Source: Acidobacteriaceae bacterium
GTDB lineage: Bacteria > Acidobacteriota > Terriglobia > Terriglobales > Acidobacteriaceae
Direction: 5' to 3'
DNA length: 5,231 nt
Assembly (NCBI GenBank): GCA_025462785.1
Contig: JAOAPG010000135.1
Coordinates: 1 to 5,231, forward strand
Shown here piece by piece: positions 1 through 5,231 of the stretch. The notes under the pieces are model-generated. The model was not told the origin of the DNA and did not search any database. It worked only from the letters and a program-made list of their open reading frames with translations. Positions within the stretch are counted from its first letter, which is position 1. Each line of letters begins with the position of its first letter. A program made the translations under genes and the position numbers.

Positions 1-39
1 TTGAAGATGTTCAAGAGCAGCCGTCCGACAAAACCATGA
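1..39 (+). CDS. pntA: 3' end of NAD(P) transhydrogenase subunit alpha (PntA or PntAb), partial
   Basis: Reading from base 1 gives LKMFKSSRPTKP and a TGA stop at 37-39. The LKMF start of this tail matches the known C-terminal pattern of the membrane part of the transhydrogenase alpha subunit, which in E. coli ends in a similar LKMF-R motif. The stop shares the ATGA overlap with the pntB start, as expected for translationally coupled subunits of one complex. The visible 12 residues cannot tell whether the gene is a full-length pntA or the short membrane-only pntAb of split transhydrogenases. Most of the gene lies left of the window. The call rests on the short C-terminal match plus position, so it is good but not certain. 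Confidence 0.72.
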   Translation: MKMFKSSRPTKP

Positions 40-1427
40 CAACTCTGCCGAGTGGAACACTCATTGAATTGGTCTATCTGGTAGCCAGTGCTCTGTTCAT
101 CCTGTCATTGAAATGGATGAGCTCTCCAGTCACGGCGCGTCGTGGTGTTCGTGCCGGAGAAATTGGAATGGTGCTGGCGATCGCTGGTACGCTGCTGACC
201 CGCGGTATTGTCGATTACAAATGGATCGCCATTGCGCTCGTAATCGGAAGCGGTATCGGCATTCCTCTTGGACTGGTTCAAATGACTGCGGTTCCCCAGC
301 GAACCGCGCTTAGCCACGCATTCGGAGCCTTCTGCGTCACTCTGGTCGGCAGCGCGGAATTCTATTTGCGCTCTCCAAATATTCCGAAGTTCACCATGTC
401 TGTGCTTTCGATGGAGGTGATCCTCGGTGGTCTTACTTTTACCGGAAGCCTGATGGCGGCAGGAAAATTACAGGAAATCCTGCCGCAGCGGCCGGTCACG
501 TATAAAGGACAAAACTTCGTCAATCTTTTTCTACTCGCTGTCTCGATCGGCATTGCTGTATATCTTGTATTACATCCAGAAGCGCGTCAGCTTTTTCCCT
601 GGATGGTGCTGATTCCGCTGCTGTTCGGCATCTTCATGGTCATCCCAATTGGCGGAGCGGATATGCCGACCGTGATCTCGCTTCTGAATTCTTACGCAGG
701 CTTGTCTGCCGCAGCGATGGGATTTGTGCTAGATAGCAAGCTGTTGATCATCGCGGGCGCGCTCGATGGATCCTCGGGTTTCATCCTGTCGGTCATCATG
801 TCGAAAGCGATGAATCGATCATTTACGAACGTGATATTCGGAGCCTTCGGACAGGTGCAAGCTTCAGTTGCTGCCACTGGCGAAGCGAAAACGGCACGCA
901 GCGCGAGTGCTGAAGAAGCGGCTGGGATTTTGGCGGCTGCGAATCGAGTTGTGATCGTCCCTGGATACGGCATGGCCGTAGCCCAGGCGCAGCACAAGGT
1001 ACGCGAACTTTATGACGCACTCAGCAAGAAGGGCGTCGATGTCCGCTTTGCTATCCATCCTGTCGCAGGGCGCATGCCGGGGCACATGAACGTGCTCCTA
1101 GCCGAAGCGGATGTTCCGTATGATCGCCTCATTGAAATGGACGACATCAATGGTGACTTTCCGCAAACCGACGTCGCTCTAGTGATCGGCGCCAATGACG
1201 TCACCAATCCTGCAGCACGCACCGATTCCAGCAGTCCGATTTTCGGCATGCCAATTCTTGATGTCGATAAAGCCCGCACTGTCATGGTGATTAAGCGGGG
1301 CATGAGCCCGGGTTTCGCGGGCATCGACAACCCCCTTTACTACTTCGACAAAACCTTAATGTTGTTTGGGGATGCAAAGTCCTTCGTGAACAGCATTGTG
1401 CGCGAACTGACTGGTGGTCACAGCTAG
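36..1427 (+). CDS. pntB: NAD(P) transhydrogenase subunit beta
   Basis: Inner-membrane subunit of proton-translocating transhydrogenase, which uses the proton gradient to drive hydride transfer from NADH to NADP+. At 463 residues it has the usual family length. Residues about 8-275 are the membrane domain II with many hydrophobic helices; His94 (in ALSHAF), Asp209 (in GGADMP) and Asn218 (in LLNSY) sit where the family has polar residues linked to proton transfer. Residues about 300-463 are the NADP(H)-binding domain III, with GYGMAVAQAQ at 310-319, HPVAGRMPGHMN at 341-352, GANDVTNPAA at 385-394, KRGMSPGFAG at 420-429 and FGDAK at 444-448. The ATG at 36 overlaps the upstream stop (ATGA). There is no strong Shine-Dalgarno, so translation is probably coupled to pntA. 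All expected domain III motifs are intact, so the gene looks functional. No convincing terminator follows it. Confidence 0.97.
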   Translation: MTTLPSGTLIELVYLVASALFILSLKWMSSPVTARRGVRAGEIGMVLAIAGTLLTRGIVDYKWIAIALVIGSGIGIPLGLVQMTAVPQRTALSHAFGAFCVTLVGSAEFYLRSPNIPKFTMSVLSMEVILGGLTFTGSLMAAGKLQEILPQRPVTYKGQNFVNLFLLAVSIGIAVYLVLHPEARQLFPWMVLIPLLFGIFMVIPIGGADMPTVISLLNSYAGLSAAAMGFVLDSKLLIIAGALDGSSGFILSVIMSKAMNRSFTNVIFGAFGQVQASVAATGEAKTARSASAEEAAGILAAANRVVIVPGYGMAVAQAQHKVRELYDALSKKGVDVRFAIHPVAGRMPGHMNVLLAEADVPYDRLIEMDDINGDFPQTDVALVIGANDVTNPAARTDSSSPIFGMPILDVDKARTVMVIKRGMSPGFAGIDNPLYYFDKTLMLFGDAKSFVNSIVRELTGGHS

Positions 1428-1479
1428 ACCTCGGTTCAACGGTATCAGCACTCTATTCAGCGCCGTTGTTGCATTGCTG

Positions 1480-1488
1480 TGCTAGAAT
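1480..1488 (+). promoter_or_regulatory. extended -10 promoter for the DUF333-like gene
   Basis: TGCTAGAAT is a TGn extended -10 element with the near-consensus hexamer TAGAAT at 1483-1488. It lies about 59 bases before the start codon at 1547, in the gap after pntB. No good -35 hexamer is found 16-18 bases upstream (the sequence there is GC-rich), which fits an extended -10 promoter that depends less on -35 contacts. It implies that the downstream gene is transcribed separately from pntAB. Transcription would start near 1494-1496, leaving a leader of about 50 bases. Confidence 0.5.
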
Positions 1489-1534
1489 CCGCTCCTCTTT
1501 ACGCTGAGGTAATTTACTGCTCTCCAAACATCCC

Positions 1535-1540
1535 AGGAGG
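1535..1540 (+). promoter_or_regulatory. strong ribosome-binding site (AGGAGG)
   Basis: A perfect AGGAGG lies 6 bases before the ATG at 1547. It fixes that start codon and predicts efficient translation of the secreted DUF333-like protein. It is the only strong Shine-Dalgarno in front of an intact gene here; neither pntB nor the phosphoesterase gene has one. Confidence 0.85.
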
Positions 1541-1546
1541 AGCCTG

Positions 1547-2137
1547 ATGGAAATTTCAACGAAAAGTATTGCTGTAAATTTTTCGGTATTGGCTACAGTT
1601 TTTGTTCTGTTGATAGGTGCCGATGCGCAGCAAACCACAACGAGCGATGATACCTACGATGCTGCAGCGGCGTCAGACTATTGCACCGCGAGTGGAGGCG
1701 TGGTCGAAACACGGTATCCCTATTATGGTACGAACTTTGCAAACCCGTTGCAACTGGCGGGCAAGCGGCAATTCTGCCAATTCACTAAAAAGAGCGATGG
1801 CTCACGAATTCATGTTTTATTGAGTACGCTGGTCGCGACCAAGCCGAGTTTGGCAGCACTCGCCTATTATGCGAAGGCTCCACTCGGTCAGCATGGCGGC
1901 GGGAATCCGGCGTCTTACTATTGCACTCAGCTTGGAGGTACAGACCTTTTTGGCGGGATCAATTTTGCCGGTGGCGGTTGGGTAGAATGGGGCGCTATCG
2001 ACGAGAGCTTGGAAGCATGCATCTTTCCAGATATGTCATCGATTGATTCTTGGGGATTGACCTACCACTCCGTGGGCATCATCCGGGGAATCAACCTAGG
2101 AAGAGTGCTGAAGTATCACAAAGGTAAGAAAAAATAA
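1547..2137 (+). CDS. secreted protein with two DUF333-like units
   Basis: A 196-residue exported protein of unknown function. Residues 1-27 form a signal peptide: a short polar start with Lys6, a hydrophobic core (SVLATVFVLLIGA), and an ADA-QQ signal peptidase I site after Ala27. The mature part holds two similar units. Unit 1 has Cys46-TASGG and Cys77-QF; unit 2 has NPASYYC (Cys126)-TQLGG and Cys158-IFPD followed by a SxxDSW stretch. The Cys-to-Cys spacing is nearly equal (31 and 32 residues). Unit 2 matches the DUF333 pattern (NPA-x-YC-x-x-x-GG, then CxFPDG-x-x-C-x-x-W), a small family often labelled putative hemolysin on weak grounds; unit 1 is a more diverged copy. The four cysteines could make one disulfide per unit. 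The C-terminus is basic (HKGKKK). The start is fixed by AGGAGG 6 bases upstream. Gene and export are well supported; family membership is a motif match and no activity is known. Confidence 0.88.
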   Translation: MEISTKSIAVNFSVLATVFVLLIGADAQQTTTSDDTYDAAAASDYCTASGGVVETRYPYYGTNFANPLQLAGKRQFCQFTKKSDGSRIHVLLSTLVATKPSLAALAYYAKAPLGQHGGGNPASYYCTQLGGTDLFGGINFAGGGWVEWGAIDESLEACIFPDMSSIDSWGLTYHSVGIIRGINLGRVLKYHKGKKK

Positions 2138-2280
2138 CGGCGTCGGGAACTCCACATAATCGGCTGCTGCGGCTATAAGATAGCGGCCGCTTCCCATATT
2201 TATCCAGAACCCGCCGGGCAACCCCTCGTCCAAAGTAGGCCTCTTTCAATCGGCACTTATCTGGGGTCCTCTCGAAATCT
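2138..2280 (+). other. intergenic gap with a weak hairpin
   Basis: This 143-base gap separates the DUF333-like gene from the phosphoesterase gene. It contains a 5-bp perfect inverted repeat, GCTAT-AAG-ATAGC, at 2172-2184, with two more pairs possible beyond a G-G mismatch. No T-run follows, so it is not a convincing intrinsic terminator. The TATAAG within it (2174-2179) resembles a -10 box but has no matching -35 hexamer. I see no other gene, repeat or clear promoter here. Confidence 0.35.
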
Positions 2281-4170
2281 ATGAGCTTTGTAATCGGTTC
2301 TTCCTTCACTGCAGCATGTAATTTTGCCTCTCGGATTCTGAGGAGAGGTTCACTCTCAGCCACGTTGACTCTGCTTACCTGCTCGGCAATTTCAATGTCC
2401 GCTCAAGCGCAGACGTGTACGCCAGGCAACACGAATCCCTCTGTGACGGTCTGTTCACCTACTCCGAATGCCATTGTCGGTACTCCCACCCATGTGGTCG
2501 CAACCACGACGGACTCGCACAGTGTGACAGCGGTCCAGATCTACGTTGATAACGCCTTAGTGACGCAAGTCAATGCTGCTTCCATCGATACTTACGTCAC
2601 TTTGTCTTTGGGCAATCATTTGGTAACCGTGCAAGGCTGGGACAATACCGGAGCTACCTTCAAGACAAATGTGTCCGTCGCCATGACGCCGCCATGCGCG
2701 CTCAGTTCAAAAAATGCATCAATCACTGTTTGCACACCTACTGGTGGTGCGTTCGTCAGTTCGCCTGTTCACCTGGTGGCGGGTATTACGGATTCGAATC
2801 CTGTGCAGTCAATACAAGTTGCCGTTGATCGCAAAGTTGTTTATCAGACTAACGCGGGAAGTCTCGACGCATATCTCACGTCGGTTTCGCCTGGCAAACA
2901 TTCCGCAACGATAACGGTCAAAGACAGCACAGGCGTGGCCATTAGTAAGGCGTTGACCATCAACGTAGCCTCGAACTCTGGATTGGCCAATCTGCGCCAT
3001 AGTATTTTTTTTGTTCAAGAAAATCGATCATTCGATAATTATTTTGGCATGCTCGGAAGATACCGCGTCTCCAAAGGTCTGCCGAATTCCATCGACGGCT
3101 TAAATCTGAAGGTGACGCTTTACGACTCTGCGGGCATTGCCGTTCATCCATATCATTTCAAAACCGTCTGTCATGAAAATTTAAGCCCCTTTTGGAATGA
3201 ATCTCACACAGATGTAGACGGCGGCAAGATGGACAAATTCATGCAAACCGTCGCGAAGTCGGTCCCCTCGAACATCGATACGACGGGGACTCGGGCGATG
3301 GGTTATTACGATCAAACTGATTTACCCTACTACTACGAACTTGCTACCCAGTTCGCGACTAGCGACCGTTTCTTCTCGCCCGTGCTAACAAATACGAATG
3401 CGAATCGGATGTATCTTTTCGCGGCAACTTCGTTCGGGCATGTTTATCCGGATACACCGCCGCAAGGCGGTTGGACGCAACCAACCATCTTCGACCACAT
3501 GGATCAGGCGGGCGTCTCGTGGCGCTACTACTATCAGGACAACGGAGCTTATTTACCGCAGTGGTCTACATATCAGAGAGATGCTTCAAAACTCGCGCCA
3601 ATCTCATCCTGGTACACCGATCTGCAAAACGAAGCAGCGTTGCCGTCGGTAATTTTTATTGAGCGCGCGGGACCCTCTGGTCTTGATGAACATCCAGGCA
3701 ACAATATTCAACTAGGGGCCGCCGACGCTGCGAAGATCATGAATGCTCTATTGGCCAGCCCTTCGTGGTCGTCTTCCGCTCTCATCTTTACTTACGACGA
3801 AGGTGGCGGACTCTATGATCATGTTGTTCCTGCTAGTGAGATCGCGCCCGACAATATTCTTCCGATACTGCAAGCGGGCGACCTGCCTGGAGATTTCGCA
3901 CATTCGGGCTTTCGCATTCCAATGGTTGTGATTTCCCCTTGGGTGAATCCGCACTATGTCTCGCACGTGTGGCGAGACTCCACTTCGATACTGCGGCTCA
4001 TTGAAGACACATTTCATGTTTCTCCGTTAACGGCACGCGATGCTGCAGCCGACAACATGTCAGAATTCTTCAATTTCACCTCGCCACAGCTGCTAACTCC
4101 TCCGCCTCTACCCGCGCAACCGACCAATGGCGTTTGCGACATCAATCAGGAGAAGGCTCCCGGTAGATAG
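2281..4170 (+). CDS. secreted phosphoesterase (phospholipase C / acid phosphatase type) with two Ig-like repeats
   Basis: A 629-residue exported hydrolase. Residues 1-43 form a long signal region: an extended n-region with Arg21-Arg22, a hydrophobic core, and an AQA-Q site after Ala43. Two Ig-like repeats follow (residues 46-137 and 139-230). Residues about 237-600 are the phosphoesterase family domain (phospholipase C/AcpA type, alkaline-phosphatase fold). Its metal-site motif is ENRSFDNYFG at 247-256, DEHPG is at 469-473, and TYDEGGGLYDHV at 504-515 carries the second metal-ligand cluster. By alignment with known members, Thr372 in TNTNANR (370-376) falls at the nucleophile position. All core motifs are present, so the enzyme should be active on phosphate mono- or diesters, plausibly phospholipids; the substrate cannot be read from sequence. 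The ATG at 2281 has no clear Shine-Dalgarno. No accessory gene adjoins it, so it looks monocistronic. Confidence 0.92.
   Translation: MSFVIGSSFTAACNFASRILRRGSLSATLTLLTCSAISMSAQAQTCTPGNTNPSVTVCSPTPNAIVGTPTHVVATTTDSHSVTAVQIYVDNALVTQVNAASIDTYVTLSLGNHLVTVQGWDNTGATFKTNVSVAMTPPCALSSKNASITVCTPTGGAFVSSPVHLVAGITDSNPVQSIQVAVDRKVVYQTNAGSLDAYLTSVSPGKHSATITVKDSTGVAISKALTINVASNSGLANLRHSIFFVQENRSFDNYFGMLGRYRVSKGLPNSIDGLNLKVTLYDSAGIAVHPYHFKTVCHENLSPFWNESHTDVDGGKMDKFMQTVAKSVPSNIDTTGTRAMGYYDQTDLPYYYELATQFATSDRFFSPVLTNTNANRMYLFAATSFGHVYPDTPPQGGWTQPTIFDHMDQAGVSWRYYYQDNGAYLPQWSTYQRDASKLAPISSWYTDLQNEAALPSVIFIERAGPSGLDEHPGNNIQLGAADAAKIMNALLASPSWSSSALIFTYDEGGGLYDHVVPASEIAPDNILPILQAGDLPGDFAHSGFRIPMVVISPWVNPHYVSHVWRDSTSILRLIEDTFHVSPLTARDAAADNMSEFFNFTSPQLLTPPPLPAQPTNGVCDINQEKAPGR
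2416..2691 (+). repeat. Ig-like repeat 1 of the phosphoesterase
   Basis: This codes residues 46-137, a beta-rich Ig-like module starting CTPGNTNPSVTVCSP. Its Cys46 and Cys58 are 12 residues apart, exactly as in the second copy, and the shared pattern runs through TDS, QIYVD, VNAxSxDxY and a GNHLVTV-type strand. Such modules commonly act as spacers or surface- or carbohydrate-binding units in secreted enzymes; the role here is inferred. Confidence 0.75.
2695..2970 (+). repeat. Ig-like repeat 2 of the phosphoesterase
   Basis: This codes residues 139-230, offset 93 residues from repeat 1. Cys139 and Cys151 keep the same 12-residue spacing. Matching blocks are NASITVCTP against NPSVTVCSP, TDSNPVQSIQVAVD against TDSHSVTAVQIYVD, and NAGSLDAYLT against NAASIDTYVT. 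The copies have clearly diverged at protein level, so this is an old duplication. The repeat runs straight into the catalytic domain (LANLRHSIFFVQENRSF). Confidence 0.75.
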
Positions 4171-4187
4171 CAGGAAGTAGCCAAACC

Positions 4188-4206
4188 ACCCGCGGGTCTT
4201 CGGCCC
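4188..4206 (+). terminator. possible hairpin after the phosphoesterase gene (weak)
   Basis: Eighteen bases past the stop codon lie a perfect 10-base palindrome (ACCCGCGGGT, 4188-4197) and an overlapping small hairpin, GGG-T-C-TTCG-G-CCC (4194-4206), in which a UUCG tetraloop is closed by C-G with one bulged T. No T-run follows (AGAACCTATG). This could stop or stabilise the mRNA end, but it is not a standard intrinsic terminator. Confidence 0.25.
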
Positions 4207-4295
4207 AGAACCTATGTAGCAAACATGAACTGGCTTCCGTTTTGCTAAGGTGAACCTGCAGTCTCAGATTTAGACGAGGCTGGGCTTTCACTACT

Positions 4296-4376
4296 ATGTC
4301 AGCGGCTTACGTCCGCTCGGATTCCGTTGTGTCGCGTGTGATCGCCGGGGAAACGCTAGTGGTACCCATACGCGGG
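4296..4376 (+). pseudogene. truncated 5' fragment of a PqqD-family gene
   Basis: From ATG at 4296, frame 3 reads MSAAYVRSDSVVSRV and then IAGETLVVPIRG. This is the typical N-terminus of PqqD-family proteins: an x-Y-x-R-s start, a VVSRxxxGET strand and a VVPxRG strand. PqqD proteins are small RiPP-recognition (peptide-chaperone) domains; free-standing PqqD-like proteins also occur beside kinases, transferases and peptide-modification genes. Homology stops after Gly27. The following codons (RSRTRPRG...) do not resemble the family, and the frame ends at a stop near 4434. About two thirds of the usual domain (roughly 90 residues) is therefore missing. The sequence just after 4376 belongs to a different gene in another frame, so this looks like a deletion or recombination scar. 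Upstream ribosome binding is weak (GAGG about 17 bases away). Confidence 0.7.
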
Positions 4377-4377
4377 C

Positions 4378-5231
4378 GGTCCCGGACTCGGCCCCGAGGT
4401 ATTGTCCGCTTATGCCGACTATGCAGCCGACATGCTGCATCCACTCGATATTGAAGATGGAGACCAAATGTTCCCGCGCGGAAATGCTGGTATTGCGCGA
4501 CTCATGATGAAGACTCTGATTCCGGGGGTCCATTTCTGGGGATCATATGATCGAAGCGGTCTGCAAAGGACGCGTAAACTTTTCAGCTCTCGACCGAGCG
4601 TCCTCGGCGGCACGCGTTCGGTTAAATTCGACCGCTGTTTGGCGCAGCACGACGGTGATCCTGAGAAGTCTGAGTTTGTATCACTAATTTACACGCTGGG
4701 CAATAAAGTATTTCGAGTGAAAGCTCGTACCGTCGTGATGGCGGGTGGTTGCTGGACAACTAAACACATCGTCCGTGATCTGCCTGCCGCCCAACGGGAA
4801 GCCTACAACCAGTTTTATCGTTCACCTTGTTTGATGGCGAATGTTGAACTTGTAACTGGCGGTCTCTTTACAAAATGGGAATCAGCGGTTTTCGCTGGTT
4901 TGAAGGTATTGGCAACTACGCCGAGGTAAGACGAACTGCGCTGATACGCGCGGACTCATCGACAATCAGTCCAGACTCGCCAATCGTTCTCAATCTGAAG
5001 ATTCTTTTTTCGTATCCAGGAATGCCAATCGCCGATCAAGGACACCGGGGCCGCAGTGAGATGCTATCGACTTCCTTCACGGAGTACGAACGACAAATTC
5101 GGCAGCAGTTCACTGAAATGTTTGCACGAACCGTTTTCGATGCGCGGAGGGACATCGCAGGAATTATATTGAAACGCTGTGGCCACGCGTATTTGAATCC
5201 TCAGCCAGGTTTCTTTTTGGGCAAGGACGGA
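4378..5231 (+). pseudogene. FAD/NAD(P)-dependent oxidoreductase remnant, 5'-truncated, frameshifted, runs off the window
   Basis: Joining three frames restores a continuous protein like the middle and C-terminal parts of a large NAD(P)/FAD-binding oxidoreductase family. Frame 1 (4378 to about 4524) gives GPGLGPEVLSAYADYA, MFPRGNAGIARLM and KTLIPG. Frame 2 (about 4529-4642) gives SISGDHMIEAVCKGRVNF, SALDRASSAARVRLNSTAVW. Frame 1 (4645 to about 4851) gives QHDGDPEKSEF, the dinucleotide-domain-like VVMAGGCWTTKHIVRDLP and YRSPCLMANVEL. Frame 3 (4854-5231, 126 codons without a stop) gives NWRSLYKMGISGFRWFEGIG, KILFSYPGMPIADQGHRGR, DARRDIAGII and GHAYLNPQPGFFLGKDG. The N-terminal Rossmann FAD-binding half (GxGxxG) is absent; the gene starts abruptly beside a PqqD fragment. 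The frame-1 ATG-initiated stretch 4402-4929 is therefore not a real 175-residue gene: its residues between about 4530 and 4644 and after 4852 are out of frame. The substrate is unknown. Family recognition is from memory of related acidobacterial proteins. Confidence 0.82.

Noticed and set aside
692..1330. Minus-strand open frames of 101 and 106 residues inside pntB
   Set aside because: They lie wholly inside the strongly conserved pntB domains, show no family motifs or ribosome-binding sites, and are shadows of its codon use.
1437..1468. Inverted repeat CAACGG / CCGTTG after pntB as a terminator
   Set aside because: A 6-bp stem with a 20-base loop and no T-run is too weak for an intrinsic terminator and is expected by chance.
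2091..2363. Minus-strand 90-residue open frame across the gap before the phosphoesterase gene
   Set aside because: It overlaps the end of the DUF333-like gene and the signal-peptide code of the next gene, has no recognisable motif and no supporting ribosome-binding site.
2371..2385. Possible lipobox (LLTC, Cys34) in the phosphoesterase leader
   Set aside because: The -1 residue is Thr rather than Gly, Ala or Ser, and a better signal peptidase I site (AQA-Q) follows at residue 43.
4191..4376. CGCGGG at 4191-4196 and again at 4371-4376 as direct repeats bounding the scar
   Set aside because: Six GC-rich bases recur easily by chance, and the first copy is not at a breakpoint.
4387..4398. Inverted repeat CTCGG-CC-CCGAG near the PqqD/oxidoreductase junction as a recombination site
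   Set aside because: It lies inside codons for the oxidoreductase LGPE segment, is short, and is explained by GC-rich coding; no second copy marks the other side.
4171..5231. An insertion sequence or phage as the cause of the decay
   Set aside because: No transposase or integrase coding, terminal inverted repeats or target duplications are visible in this stretch.

Overview
The window holds three intact genes, all on the + strand, followed by a decaying region. Base composition is moderate. The gene content suggests a soil-type member of the Acidobacteriota (Terriglobales-like). The hints are a secreted phosphoesterase fronted by Cys-paired Ig-like repeats, a TGn-TAGAAT extended -10 element, and oxidoreductase and PqqD-like remnants resembling proteins I associate with that group. 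This placement is inference from remembered protein styles; the window has no rRNA or marker gene.

Layout. Positions 1-39 are the last codons of the proton-translocating transhydrogenase alpha-side subunit (pntA or pntAb). They overlap by ATGA the complete pntB gene (36-1427), so this is the end of a pnt operon. After a 119-base gap with an extended -10 promoter and a strong AGGAGG ribosome-binding site comes a 196-residue secreted protein (1547-2137) made of two DUF333-like Cys-pair units. A 143-base gap leads to a 629-residue secreted protein (2281-4170): signal peptide, two Ig-like repeats, and a phospholipase C/acid phosphatase-type phosphoesterase domain.

From about 4296 to the right edge the DNA is relict. 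A 27-codon start of a PqqD-family gene (4296-4376) breaks off and runs directly into the interior of a FAD/NAD(P)-dependent oxidoreductase gene (about 4378 to beyond 5231), which carries three frameshifts. The PqqD fragment and the right-hand 126 codons of the oxidoreductase can be read only by translating through the frame changes or the window edge.

The genes do not form one pathway. PntA/PntB couple the proton gradient to NADPH supply at the inner membrane. The two secreted proteins act outside the cytoplasm, the second probably in phosphate or phospholipid scavenging. I looked for a novel multi-gene system and did not find one. The most informative part is the PqqD/oxidoreductase deletion scar.
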